From: DATCHW01 sp963806045
Lineage (GTDB): Bacteria > Bacteroidota > Ignavibacteria > Tepidaquicellales > Tepidaquicellaceae
DNA: 64,000 nucleotides
NCBI GenBank assembly: GCA_963806045.1
Contig: CAWDWP010000005.1
Location: forward strand, 62,001-126,000
Direction: 5' to 3'
In this document: in pieces, positions 1 through 9,730 of the stretch
How positions within the stretch are numbered: position 1 is the first letter of the stretch
Layout: each line of letters starts with the position of its first letter
Position numbers and translations under genes: made by a program
The notes under the pieces: model-generated
Databases searched by the model: none
The model's input: only the letters and a program-made list of their open reading frames with translations
Told to the model about the DNA's origin: nothing

Positions 1-375
1 AATAGTGTGGTGATTAATGCTAAAAATTTAGAAATAACATTTTCATATTATTGTTTTTTTAAATGTTTATAAAAACCTTTATTGATACAACAAACAATTT
101 ATAGTCATCGTTTCACATAAATGAAATTTAATTTTTAGATGATTGAAGAGTCGCTCCATTTGTCAATATTTGATTTACATTGTAGGAATAATACCACTTT
201 TAATTCAAGGCATATTCATTTAAAAGTTGGGTAATTTGAACTAATTATTCAGAGAAAAGTTTACATCAAAAATTAAAAAAAAAGGTGTTATTTTATTTAT
301 GAAATTCTCAAATTGAAAAACAAACCACCGAAAAGTGTAAAATATTTATTAAGAAAAAGTTAATGAAATAAAATA
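1..375. other. Intergenic stretch, no gene seen
   Basis: Very AT-rich sequence with stops in all frames and no RNA gene or clear hairpin that I can see. It presumably holds the promoter of the hydrolase that starts at 376. No Shine-Dalgarno-like sequence precedes that start, which is normal for this group. Confidence 0.5.
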
Positions 376-1458
376 ATGATATTTCTTTATATAGCTGTTC
401 TATGTTTGATAATTATTGGCATTCTATCCCTGATTCCCGGATTTACTTTACCTATCAGAGACAAGAAAGGACATTCTTTGCAAGGGAGTATAGCCTCACT
501 TGAAAAAGTTAACCTGGGTGGGCAGAAGCAATGGATTCTGATTCGTGGAGTGGACATCGCCAAACCAGTTATTCTATTTCTTCACGGCGGACCCGGCACA
601 TCCGATATGGGTCTGTTAAGGAAGCACACTTCTGAATTGGAAAAACATTTCGTGGTTGTATCCTGGGATCAAAGAGGTGCAGGCAAATCTTTTGCCGCAA
701 GAAATCCTCACTCTTCCATGAATATAAATCAGTTTGTCTCAGATGCTCACGAATTAACTGAAAAACTTTGTAATCGCTTTAATCAAAAAAAAATATTTCT
801 GGTCGGTCATTCCTGGGGAAGTATTATAGGTGTACTTACCATCCAAAAATATCCTGAATTATACCATGCCTATATTGGAATAGGACAGATTGCAAATATG
901 AAGGAGAATGAAAAACTCTCTTATGAATGGACATTAGAACAAGCTAAAAAGGCAAATGATAAACGAACGGCTAAGAAACTTATAGATATGGGCAGACCTC
1001 CATATACAGGTGATTGGCAGAAAAAGTTTATGACCCAACGACGATTTCTTGGAAAATATGGCGGCGAGTTGTATGGCAGTTCAAAAGGTGCATTTCCAAT
1101 TGTTCTTCGCTGTTTAATCAGTTCAACTGAATACAGCATACCTGATAAAATAAATTTTTTCAGAGGAATATTTGCTTCTGTTAAATTGTTATGGCAGGAA
1201 CTTATGACTGTCAACCTGAATGAGTTGGCTCCATATCTGGAAGTTCCTGTTTATTTTATATTAGGAAAACATGATTATGAAGGTGTCTTCATACTTGCAG
1301 AAAAATATTTTAACATATTAGAAGCTCCGCGTAAGGAGTTGATTTGGTTTGAAAACTCAGCACACCTCCCCCATATAGAAGAGAATGCAAAATTTAATGA
1401 CCTATTAATAAATCAAATATTACACACTAACTTTGTTCAATCGTCGGGTATAAGATAG
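376..1458 (+). CDS. Alpha/beta hydrolase, proline iminopeptidase-like, membrane-anchored
   Basis: Predicted serine hydrolase of the alpha/beta fold, 360 aa. The first ~25 residues are a hydrophobic helix, so the enzyme is probably membrane-anchored or exported. Visible landmarks are the oxyanion motif HGGPGTSD near residue 69, the nucleophile elbow GHSWGS near 143 (Ser), an acidic residue in LGKHDYEG near 299, and the catalytic His in SAHLPH near 330. The HGGPG plus GxSWGS combination is typical of the proline iminopeptidase/epoxide hydrolase branch, but the substrate cannot be read from sequence. It is a monocistronic plus-strand gene whose neighbours run the other way. Start chosen at the ATG that gives the membrane helix. 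Confidence 0.85.
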   Translation: MIFLYIAVLCLIIIGILSLIPGFTLPIRDKKGHSLQGSIASLEKVNLGGQKQWILIRGVDIAKPVILFLHGGPGTSDMGLLRKHTSELEKHFVVVSWDQRGAGKSFAARNPHSSMNINQFVSDAHELTEKLCNRFNQKKIFLVGHSWGSIIGVLTIQKYPELYHAYIGIGQIANMKENEKLSYEWTLEQAKKANDKRTAKKLIDMGRPPYTGDWQKKFMTQRRFLGKYGGELYGSSKGAFPIVLRCLISSTEYSIPDKINFFRGIFASVKLLWQELMTVNLNELAPYLEVPVYFILGKHDYEGVFILAEKYFNILEAPRKELIWFENSAHLPHIEENAKFNDLLINQILHTNFVQSSGIR

Positions 1459-1560
1459 AACAGAATAGAGATATTTAAATATTTTCCAAATAAATTTCTA
1501 TCTGATTAATATTCCTCCTTAAAGATTGGAGCCCGCCCAGGCGGATTTTCAAGATTTCAG

Positions 1561-1584
1561 ATAAAGTGACTATCGTCACTTTAT
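1561..1584. terminator. Perfect 10-bp hairpin overlapping a sorting-domain stop codon
   Basis: Inverted repeat with arms ATAAAGTGAC and GTCACTTTAT and a 4-nt loop. On the minus strand the hairpin begins in the last Ile-Lys codons of a sorting-domain relic and includes its TGA. An almost identical hairpin overlaps the stop codon of the T9SS gene ending at 5702. A second palindrome (TCCCGAT-AA-ATCGGGA, 1645-1660) lies just inside. Likely a transcription terminator or REP-like element that travels with the sorting domain. Confidence 0.55.
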
Positions 1585-1644
1585 CATCAACATCTTCTTC
1601 GTTTCGCTGAATCCATCGTAGTTAATTTATAAAAATATACTCCG
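1576..1644 (-). pseudogene. Orphan T9SS sorting-domain C-terminus (relic)
   Basis: On the minus strand this stretch reads GVYFYKL, then after a frame break DGFSETKKMLMIK and a TGA stop. This is the last ~22 residues of a T9SS type A sorting domain, like those ending at 1682, 5702 and 15494. No passenger domain is attached. Upstream on the minus strand is the palindrome at 1645-1660 and then the intact sorting domain of the next gene. Probably the remnant of a deleted paralogue. Confidence 0.7.
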
Positions 1645-1681
1645 TCCCGATAAATCGGGATTTCCACTTCGTTCCAACTTG

Positions 1682-3404
1682 TTATTTAATTAAAATCATC
1701 TTTTTAGTTTCAGAAAAGTTTTCTGATTGGATTTTATAAAAATACATTCCTGATGGTAAATTCATACCATTAAATGTTACTTCATATGTGCCGGCAGATT
1801 GTTTTTCGTTAACAATTGATTCAACTTCGCGACCAAGCATATCGTAAACAACAAGTTTCACAAATCCACTATTGGGTAATTCATATCGAATGTTGGTTGT
1901 TGGATTAAAAGGATTCGGATAATTTTGTCTTAGAGAATATTTTTCGGGAATATTATTATTGTTATTATTTATACCGATAGTTTGTCCTTCAGTCAAATTA
2001 TAAATTACATTTGGTGTCACGTTTGCAAATCTTTGCTCAAGACCACTTGGCCATTTTACGATTAAGCTATCTATAAATGTTGCTGTTCCTATTCCGAATT
2101 CTATGGGAAGTGAATTTTGTCCTTTACCCCCGGAGCCGCCTTCGACTTCACGGATTTGATTAAGACTTCCTGTTTTTATTCTTACCCTTGTTCCGATTGC
2201 AGATTTATTAGAATTGGTGCCAACTAATTTTAATATAATCCATTTGTTTGAGTTACCTGAATTTCTATAAAGTCTGTTTTCAGAACCATTATTATTCAGA
2301 TATAAATCGAGAAAACCATCATTATTAATATCACCCCAGGAGATACAGCTTGAATGTCTTAAGTCCCCCATGCCGGCTGCAGAAGAAATATCGGTAAAAG
2401 TTGTGCCGTCATTTCTATACATTTTATCTGCATAGTTCTGACCTTTTGCTACATATAAATCCAAATCACCGTCATTATCAATATCCGCCCATCCGCAGGA
2501 ATATGATTGTCCCATATCATCCAATCCCATAGAAGATGCAACATCCGTAAAAGTTCCGTTCCCATTATTTTTGTATAGTTGATTAAAACCTGTAGTACTA
2601 GCAAGATATAAATCCATAAAACCATCGTTATTAAAATCACCCCATTCCGAACCCCAGGTATAATAATTTGTCAATATTCCCGATTCTATGGTCGCATCTG
2701 TAAAAGTTCCATTGCCGTTATTTCTATACAGAATTCCGGTAGTTGAAAATCCGGGATTGGACTGAGTACCGAGGAATAAATCCGGAAAACCATCATTATT
2801 ATAATCAGCAGATGATAAAGTTAAAGTAGAAGAACTGTCAATTAGTCCTGAAGTAAATGCAACATTGGTAAAGCTAATCAGATTATCATTTCTGAACAAA
2901 TAGTTATATCTTGGCGGCATACCGTCGTTAGCAAATAATACATCTATCTTACCGTCTTTATTATAATCTATCCAGTTAACAGAACCGCCATAACTCATAA
3001 AAGCAACACCTGCATCGGTAGAAAAATTGATAAAAGATGTACCCGTATTTTTAAAAAGCATTATTGATGTTTGCCAGTTTCCAACCATCACATCAATATA
3101 TCCGTCGTTATTAAAATCTGCTGCAGATATCCCTCTTGTCGGACTCGTAAAATTTACTCCCCAGATTGCAGAAGATTCTATAAAACCTGAACCGTTATTA
3201 TTAATCCAGAGTTTACTTTGATTACTATTATTAACGAGGAAAATATCAAGAAAGCCGTCATTGTTTACATCGAGAAAAACGACTCCCTGCGCTGCTCCCG
3301 GGTCATTTACTCCCAAAGTTGGTGCAACATCAGTGAAAGTAACCTGACTGAATATTATTTCAGAGATAAAACAGGAATAAAAATGCGAAAAATATTTTTA
3401 TCAT
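1682..3404 (-). CDS. Secreted FG-GAP/VCBS repeat protein with T9SS sorting domain (one frameshift)
   Basis: Predicted cell-surface or secreted protein of ~574 aa. The body is built of repeated aspartate-rich blade motifs such as DYNNDGFPDLFLG and DINNDGFLDLYLNN (FG-GAP/VCBS type, Ca2+-binding beta-propeller), followed by an ASPIC/UnbV-like segment. The protein ends in a T9SS type A sorting domain (QNYPNPFNPTTNIRY ... SETKKMILIK). The uninterrupted frame begins only at a TTG at 3316. A better start is the ATG at 3404, which gives a signal peptide (MIKIFFAFLFLFY) that joins ..SEIIFSQ after one extra base near 3363. The total length is a multiple of three plus one, as expected for a single inserted base. 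T9SS machinery is not in the window. Partner and ligand are unknown. Confidence 0.85.
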
Positions 3405-3781
3405 AATTATACTTTATATTTAGGTTAATATTGTACTGAAAATTTAGTGTCAATAATAATGAATTGAGAATTAATAATACCGGTATTACGACAAGGATTT
3501 TGTATATATTACCTTTCATAACGCATTCCTAATTAGTTGTACTGAAATCTATATAATTAAATTAAAATAATAAAGATTAAATTTTGAATCATAATGTTAA
3601 ATCTTTATAGGCGATAATTTAATATTTTTCGATAAATAATCAATTTTCGGTTTTGATCTATCATACGGAGTGTGAGGTCATCTATTAACTTATGATTTGT
3701 TTTCGCGTCCTTGCGCTGAGATTATTTATTACAGCGGAAATAATTTGAGATGGGTGCAGAAGCTAATAAATAACGTATGAA
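3405..3781. other. Intergenic stretch, no gene seen
   Basis: AT-rich spacer between the VCBS gene promoter side and the 3' end of phhA. I see no RNA gene, hairpin with T-run, or repeat here. The base composition rises towards the phhA end. Confidence 0.5.
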
Positions 3782-4678
3782 CTAGGCTTTAGCCGACAGA
3801 AAACTCTCGACGTCAGAATCGCTTACATGAGGCTCACCGGGGGATACGTTATTCAATTTTCCGCTTTTAACCCACTTTTCAAGTTCATCAACGAGAGAGA
3901 ACAGGTGATCAAATGAATCAACAATAAAAAGCAGCGGTTGGTATTTATCGATTTCAAAATACTGATTGACAGCCCATTCAAGCTGAATAGGATAACGCTG
4001 GACTTCAGGTGACTCAATGCAATGTTTTAATTCCCCGTAAGAGCTTAGGAGACCGCTTCCATACGCACGCAATTCTTTTCCTGAACGTATTAATCCAAAC
4101 TCAACCGTGAACCAGAAGAATCGGGCCATTGATTTTATGATAGACTGCGCCCGCTGCGCCTGCAGTTGCTTATCCTTCAACTCCTGAATCATAATAGCCG
4201 CAGATAATGCACACTCTCCAAAGCGGACCAGAGTTTCGGCAAATTCCTTGTCCGTGTGCATGGGAACGTGCCCTGCAACATCATGAAACATATCGGGCTC
4301 GGGCAGATAATCCAGTTTCGATTTATCCCGAACTGTAATTGTAGTAGGAAAATTCCGATTGCGGAGACAATCAAAGAATAGAAAAGCGGGAATGTAACCG
4401 CTTACGGGTTTGGCTGAAAATCCTGTTAATGGTTTCAGGAATTTGTTAATCTCTTCAATTCTCGGAACCCGGTTCGGATCAAGGTTTAGCTTGGCTACTC
4501 CTTCTAAAAACTTTGGATTGGCATAGTGCTGCCAGCGGTCCTGGATTCGGGCAAATAAACTTGACCATGCCTTATGGTTTTCATCTGAGTAAAGTTCATA
4601 GGGCTGCTGAATAAACCGCTGTCCGCTCTGCTGAGCTTTCTCTATAAACGGAGACTTTGTTGTTGTTAAACCTTCCAT
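3782..4678 (-). CDS. phhA: Phenylalanine 4-monooxygenase
   Basis: Tetrahydropterin- and Fe(II)-dependent aromatic amino acid hydroxylase converting phenylalanine to tyrosine, 298 aa, cytosolic. The iron ligands are visible as H132 and H137 in PEPDMFHDVAGHVP and E193 in FWFTVEFGLI. H137 to E193 is 56 residues, about 16 more than the 40 of the human enzyme, because a charged/glutamine-rich helix (around residues 165-183) is longer. There is no N-terminal ACT regulatory domain, as usual for bacterial forms. Lines sampled from this gene are about 43-53% G+C against about one third in flanking genes, which suggests transfer. It is followed on the upstream side by a decayed SDR gene of similar composition. 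No pterin recycling enzyme (phhB) is next to it. Confidence 0.93.
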   Translation of the reverse strand: MEGLTTTKSPFIEKAQQSGQRFIQQPYELYSDENHKAWSSLFARIQDRWQHYANPKFLEGVAKLNLDPNRVPRIEEINKFLKPLTGFSAKPVSGYIPAFLFFDCLRNRNFPTTITVRDKSKLDYLPEPDMFHDVAGHVPMHTDKEFAETLVRFGECALSAAIMIQELKDKQLQAQRAQSIIKSMARFFWFTVEFGLIRSGKELRAYGSGLLSSYGELKHCIESPEVQRYPIQLEWAVNQYFEIDKYQPLLFIVDSFDHLFSLVDELEKWVKSGKLNNVSPGEPHVSDSDVESFLSAKA

Positions 4679-4699
4679 TTGATTACCTCGTTTTATTTA

Positions 4700-5454
4700 T
4701 TAACAACGAATTATTATTTCACGAACTAATGCCGATGATCCAAGACTGAGTAAATACCTGACAGTTAACGCTAGATCATCAACCTTGAATCATCTGCTCC
4801 GGCTTCATAGGAGCATCCTTCGAATTCTTTGTGTTCACCCAACTGGGACACAGAACAGTAACCTTTATTCCCATCGGAGCAAGTTCCTGAGCAAGCGATT
4901 TGCTGATATCCAACGAGAGCGAACTTTGAACCGGAATAGCTGCCTACCTCAGCAAATGTTTCGACTCCGGCTAACGATGCTATATTGAATATGTATCCCC
5001 TGCCTAGCTTCTTCATTGAAGGAAGCACTGCCTGAACAAAACGAACAGCAGCGAAAAAATTCACATCAATCAAACGCTGCACCTCATCCATCGGAGACAG
5101 AGGAAGTCCCTGAACGATAGTAACCTGCATTATTGACCAGTACAGATATGCTTCCCAGTTCTGTACACACACGGTTAATGAAATTATCTGCTTTTACTCC
5201 ATCGATTATATCAAATGCATCAGTTAATAACTTTCACATCGGGAAACTTTTTCTGTAAGTTCACGAGATACTTTTTCAATATCTGCTTTCGTTCGGGCAA
5301 TTAATCCCAATGAATACCCAAGGCTCGCCAGTTCAGTCGCTATCGCAAACCCTATTCCCTGACTTGCACCTGTTACTACAGCAACTTTATTCTTCTTATC
5401 ATGGTTTATTATCCTTTGAAATGAATAATAAAATATTTGTAATAATAATGACAA
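4700..5454 (-). pseudogene. Short-chain dehydrogenase/reductase, broken by about five frameshifts
   Basis: The pieces of a complete classical SDR occur in order but in different frames: TGASQGIG (Rossmann glycine motif), ITDAFDIIDGV, VLVNNAG, the active-site YSGSK with upstream NIASLAG, SKSLAQELAPMGIKVTVLCP, and a C-terminal VDDLALTVRYLLSL ending at a TAA at 4700. Shifts fall near 5250, 5228, about 5130, about 4905 and about 4783. Each is repaired by removing one base, and the total length (3n+2) fits five insertions. All catalytic motifs survive, so either decay is very recent or the sequence is faulty. It shares the raised G+C of phhA. No function can be assigned beyond NAD(P)-dependent oxidoreductase. 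Confidence 0.85.
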
Positions 5455-5657
5455 ATTTTATCAATAATGTTTGTTAAACTCTTTATTTATAACAATTTTA
5501 AATTAAAATAATTACAAAAATATATTAGCGAAAAGTAATTTGAAATAATTAAGCAAGGATTATTTACTCCAGATTATTCCTAAATAAAGAGAGGAAGATA
5601 ATCCCGACAATCAGGGAACAGGCGGATTAAATGACTATAGTTATGTATTAATTTTTT

Positions 5658-5711
5658 AATCCCGAGTATAAGCATCGGGATTCCTGATAAAATGACTAAA
5701 GTCACTTTATC
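5658..5711. terminator. Two consecutive hairpins at the 3' end of a T9SS gene
   Basis: Arms AATCCCGA (5658-5665) and TCGGGATT (5675-5682) form one hairpin. Arms GATAAAATGACT (5686-5697) and AGTCACTTTATC (5700-5711), with one mismatch, form a second that overlaps the TGA stop of the minus-strand T9SS gene at 5702. The same pair of elements occurs at 1561-1660. On the minus strand the first hairpin is followed by a T-rich run, so this can act as a terminator. Confidence 0.55.
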
Positions 5712-6986
5712 AGAAACATTTTCTTCGTTTCGCTGAAGCCATCTGTAATCAACTTATAGAAGTATACTCCGCTGGTTAACGAAGACCCATTAAACGATGC
5801 ATCATAAGTTCCCGGCTGTAATCTTTTATCCACCAATGTTTGGATTACTCTTCCTATTATATCATATACAATTATCTTTACATCCCTTAATTTCGCAACA
5901 TTAAATTTTATATTTGTTATAGGATTAAACGGATTCGGATAATTCTGAAACAGCATAAATTTCGATGGAACCTCTGAACTTATAGTGCTGACAGAAGTAG
6001 GATTATCATTCCTTTCTACTTCTCCCCCGATTGTAATAGCCCACAGTATATCATTATTTCTGGATTTTGTAAGCTGCTTATACCCTGTGTTTGAAGGTGA
6101 TGAATGTTGTATTACCCAGTTAGCTCCACCATTAGATGAATAATAAATATTCGGGGTAATATCCCGTACCTGCCAGATATTTGTCATATTAAAACTTACA
6201 ATACCTCTTACAACTTCTGAGGCAACATTTGAACCCGGAATAGCCAGCCAGTTTACTCCGCTGTTTGTTGTCTTTACCAGGTTTAACTGAGCCGAAGTAA
6301 ATCCATTTGTTAAATTTTCAAACCAGATATAAGACGGATAGCAAAATCCGGCTCCGGATAGATTTTGAAGAGACCAGCTCGCCCCATCATTTGTGGAATA
6401 ATAAACTCCTTTTCCTCTTGCTCCAAACCACAAATTAGTTCCCTGGTAAACAAGACAGTTTTCAAAGCTCCATACATTTTGGTCTGTTTCAGGAATATAC
6501 AAACCTGTAGAATCCCAGTTTGTTCCGCCATTACTCGTTTTCCATAAAGACCATCTTCCGCCCTGAGGCCACCCTACCATGAATCCATTATTTGCATTTT
6601 TCATATTTATCGCCGTAATAAATCCCGGGGATTGTGTGAAAATTAAATTCCAGTTCTGACCGCCATTAGTTGTTTTATACACATATGCGTTATTAGGGCT
6701 GCCGGCATATAAAGTTACAAAAGCAGTATTGACATCAAGAGCATATATACAGGTCATTACACCCGGCAGGAGGCGGAAGTGAAATGCCAACATTCACCCA
6801 GCTGCTGCCTCCGTCAGTCGAACGGAAAATATTATTACCTGACGCACAAGTCCAGACAAGATTCTCATCAATAGGTGAAATCGAAAAAAGTGTAAATATA
6901 GAAGGTGAAGTCTTTTCAACCCACTGAGAATAAACATTTGAAAATGAAATTAAAATAAATAAAATTGAAACAATAATTTTTTTCAT
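5702..6986 (-). CDS. Secreted BNR/Ycf48-like propeller protein with T9SS sorting domain (one frameshift)
   Basis: Predicted secreted beta-propeller of ~428 aa. It starts with a clear signal peptide (MKKIIVSILFILISFSNVYSQ). The body has repeated blades with Asp-box-like motifs (STDGGSSW, TTNGGQNW, TSNGGTNW, STNDGASW, SSNGGANW). The C-terminus is a T9SS type A sorting domain (QNYPNPFNPITNIKF ... FSETKKMFLIK). A single extra base in the region around 6745-6775 shifts the frame between ..LPPPAG and GVMTCIYALD. Total length is 3n+1, as for one insertion. Ligand unknown; the blade type is shared with sialidase and Vps10/sortilin-like propellers. Same family as the genes at 10.9-15.3 kb. Confidence 0.8.
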
Positions 6987-7257
6987 AATAAGATTTCCTT
7001 ATTGATTAAAAAATAAAAATCTCTTTGACATTCAAACACTTAATAATAATATAATAAATAAATATAGTTAAAAAAGTTAATAATTTGATGTTAAAGAACA
7101 AGAAAATGACAATGATTAATGAAGAGTGTAGTTGTTAAAAATCAATAAGTTTAGCTTCAAAAAATAAGTATAAATTAATATACTTCAGATATAAAAGTCG
7201 AGCGTCTAATAATAAAAAAATATTTAAATATTATAAGGTATAATTTCCTTTACATAT

Positions 7258-7297
7258 GAAAAAAGCCCTGTAAGCTTTATATTTTACAGGACTTTTG
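7258..7297. terminator. Bidirectional hairpin terminator after tRNA-Pro
   Basis: Arms AAAAGCCCTGTAA and TTACAGGACTTTT pair with one mismatch around a short loop. Flanking A-run and T-run make it a terminator on either strand. It sits just 3' of the minus-strand tRNA-Pro. Confidence 0.75.
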
Positions 7298-7303
7298 GTT
7301 ATG

Positions 7304-7377
7304 TCGGGATGGTCAGACTCGAACTGACGACCCCCTGAACCCCATTCAGGTGCCCTAGCCAACTGGGCCACACCCCG
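7304..7377 (-). tRNA. tRNA-Pro (anticodon GGG)
   Basis: A 74-nt cloverleaf: acceptor CGGGGTG/CATCCCG, D-arm GCCC..GGGC, anticodon stem CCTGA/TCAGG with loop ATGGGGT (anticodon GGG), T-arm GTCAG TTCGAGT CTGAC, discriminator A. CCA is not encoded. It reads CCC and CCU proline codons. Confidence 0.95.
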
Positions 7378-7848
7378 ATTTTAATTTTCAATATTAATCA
7401 TTAAGAATTTTAATAACAATTCAAAAAGGTAAAACGCTGTAAAGTACCGTATTCATTGGGGTTTCGGTATTGTACAATTTTATTTTTATTAAAAATCTTA
7501 ATAAATAATTTTGAGTTTTTAAAAAGTCTCTAAATTCTAAAATTGTTCCCGTTTTTTCCTTTTTTGTCGAAAACTGCTGACAAACTGCTGACAAACTGCT
7601 GACATATTTCCATAATAATTTATGGAATACAAATTATATTTTTCACTTAATATTGCTGATGTAGATTAAGATGTTTGAGGAATATTAACATGATTATCGA
7701 TACCAAATCTAAACGCTAGAGGAAGTGAAACAGAAATGGGAAGAATATTAGTTTTATTGACACTTCATATAATTTATTATAATTTGCTTTATCTTGACTT
7801 AGCTTTGTAACGAATAATTATTTAAAAATATAACTAATAAAATATTTT
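7378..7848. other. Intergenic stretch upstream of patatin gene, with an 11-bp triple repeat
   Basis: About 470 bp between tRNA-Pro and the patatin gene without a convincing reading frame. Its only marked feature is the tandem repeat at 7571-7603. No integrase or clear copy of the tRNA 3' end is seen. Confidence 0.5.
7571..7603. repeat. Three perfect tandem copies of an 11-bp unit
   Basis: The unit AAACTGCTGAC occurs three times head to tail with no mismatch. It lies ~200 bp from tRNA-Pro and ~245 bp upstream of the patatin start. Iterons of this kind can be binding sites for a recombinase, replication protein or regulator, but the sequence does not show which. Three copies with no spacer are too few and too close to be CRISPR. 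Confidence 0.8.
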
Positions 7849-9663
7849 ATGGGCAAGGACATAAAAATAAATAGTAATCCTGATAAAGGGTGTGATATAA
7901 TAATGAAAGGCGGAATAACGAGTGGAATTGTTTATCCGAAGGCAATTTTTGAATTAGCGAAGAATTATAAGTTTTATAGCATCGGGGGAACTTCGGCGGG
8001 AGCGATAGCAAGCGGATTAACAGCGGCAGCAGAATATAGACGAAGTAATGGAAGTATTGAAGGGTTTGAAAAACTTAAGAATCTTCCGGAAGATTTAACG
8101 GAAATATTAGATAATGAAACGAGATTACTTTCTCTTTTTGCTCCAAATGAGAATACAAGAAAATATTATAAAACGCTTTTACCTTTCCTGTATGAGAAAG
8201 GAAAGATAAGGAAAATATTATATGGGCTGTGGGCCGTTTTCAAATCTTACCCGATTATTACATTAATATTAATTCTGATTTTTGGACTAAATGAATATTT
8301 AATAATTTCTTCCGGGGGATGGGAAACAATAGTTTCAAGTTCTTTCATAACATTTATTAGCCTGATAATAATCACTGTGATTTTAAACTCGTCAATGTTT
8401 TTGTGGAAGATGAACAAAGATATTAAAGATAATAATTTTGGTTTAACTAAAGGATTTTTTTCAGAGAAAGAAAAAACAAAGAGCAAATCGATTCCACTGA
8501 CCGACTGGCTAGCGGATTTAATTGATGATGTTGCTGGAAAAGATAGAGAACATCCATTAACATTTGGTGATTTGTACGATTATGAAAAGAAGACTGGAAT
8601 AAATCTGATGATGGTAACTACAAATTTAAGCTATGGAATTCCAAATACTCTTCCTTTTAAGAATAAATTCAAAGATGGCAAGCCAAAGTATTATTTTAAA
8701 GAATCAGATTTTAAAGAATATTTTCCTGAGAGAATAGTGAACTGGATGATAAATAACAGTGAGCATACAGAAGAAGGAAAGTATTCGTTTCCGGATGAGG
8801 ATAAATTGCCGGTGATTATAGCAGTAAGGATGAGTTTGAGTTTTCCGGTATTAATCAGTGCGATTCCAATTTATGTTAGGAATTATAATGACGATACTCC
8901 GGAAAATCTTACGGAATGCTGGTTTTCAGACGGGGGGATTTGCAGTAACTTTCCAGTACACTTCTTTGATAGTCCATTACCAACAAGACCAACATTTGCT
9001 ATCAACCTTAAACAAATGGGTAAGGTGAATGCCGATGAGAAACAAAACATTTCCATGCCTAAAGATAACAGGGACGGTCTTGAATACGAATGGAATAAGA
9101 TTGATGGTTCATTATTTAGTTTTTTAGGTTCAATCACAAAGACTATGCAAAACTGGAATGATAACACTCAGTTAAGGATACCCGGATTCCGAGACAGGAT
9201 TTGCAATATTTTACTATCAAAGGACGAGGGTGGTCTGAATCTGAATATGGATAAAAAGTTTATTGAGAATATTGGAATAAGAGGCGGGTTTGCGGGAGAA
9301 GAACTTACAAAGAGGTTTTATAAGAATAGCAGTTCAGAAATGAACTGGAATAATCATAAATGGATTAGATTGAGAACAACATTACCACTTTTACAAAAGT
9401 TTTTAAATGACATACAAAGGGTATACGATAATTATCCGTATGAAGATGAGATGGATTATAAGGAATTGATAAACAGAGGTACAAATGATAATCCTAAAAG
9501 TTATCAATTGGGTAGCGAAAAACAGAGGATATTTATTAATAATGAACTCGAAAAGATTTGTGCAATTGTTAAAGAATGGAATATAAATCATAATTCAGAT
9601 ACGTTTGCAGGAGAGAATGTTCCGAGACCTCAACCAGAATTAAGAATTAAGCCGAAGATGTAA
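7849..9663 (+). CDS. Patatin-like phospholipase with two membrane helices
   Basis: Predicted membrane-associated acyl hydrolase (Ser-Asp dyad), 604 aa. The N-terminus has the patatin oxyanion motif MKGGITSG (~residue 20) and the nucleophile motif GGTSAGA (~49, Ser). The dyad Asp is in SDGGICSNFP (~363). Between them, ~residues 128-190, two strongly hydrophobic segments (SYPIITLILILIFGL and SSFITFISLIIITVI) interrupt the domain, so it is likely tethered to the inner membrane. The C-terminal ~170 residues are charged and unassigned. The likely activity is release of fatty acids from phospholipids. Patatins serve in lipid turnover, as secreted effectors and as CBASS-type defence effectors; no cyclase or defence partner is adjacent. 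The next gene, 67 bp downstream on the same strand, may be cotranscribed. Confidence 0.85.
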   Translation: MGKDIKINSNPDKGCDIIMKGGITSGIVYPKAIFELAKNYKFYSIGGTSAGAIASGLTAAAEYRRSNGSIEGFEKLKNLPEDLTEILDNETRLLSLFAPNENTRKYYKTLLPFLYEKGKIRKILYGLWAVFKSYPIITLILILIFGLNEYLIISSGGWETIVSSSFITFISLIIITVILNSSMFLWKMNKDIKDNNFGLTKGFFSEKEKTKSKSIPLTDWLADLIDDVAGKDREHPLTFGDLYDYEKKTGINLMMVTTNLSYGIPNTLPFKNKFKDGKPKYYFKESDFKEYFPERIVNWMINNSEHTEEGKYSFPDEDKLPVIIAVRMSLSFPVLISAIPIYVRNYNDDTPENLTECWFSDGGICSNFPVHFFDSPLPTRPTFAINLKQMGKVNADEKQNISMPKDNRDGLEYEWNKIDGSLFSFLGSITKTMQNWNDNTQLRIPGFRDRICNILLSKDEGGLNLNMDKKFIENIGIRGGFAGEELTKRFYKNSSSEMNWNNHKWIRLRTTLPLLQKFLNDIQRVYDNYPYEDEMDYKELINRGTNDNPKSYQLGSEKQRIFINNELEKICAIVKEWNINHNSDTFAGENVPRPQPELRIKPKM

Positions 9664-9730
9664 AATATTTTTATATTATATTAACTCTTTCGACTGTTGT
9701 TGTATCTAATAAATTTAAATTAATAATATT

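Noticed and set aside
3027..3406. Plus-strand small reading frames opposite the VCBS gene
   Set aside because: They are antisense shadows of the repeat protein and lack any coding signature.
7571..7603. Possible CRISPR array
   Set aside because: Three 11-bp units are directly adjacent with no spacers, far shorter than CRISPR repeats, and no cas genes are near.
7304..7603. Integrated element at tRNA-Pro
   Set aside because: No integrase, no duplicated tRNA 3' end and no cargo boundary could be seen; only the 11-bp repeat is suggestive.
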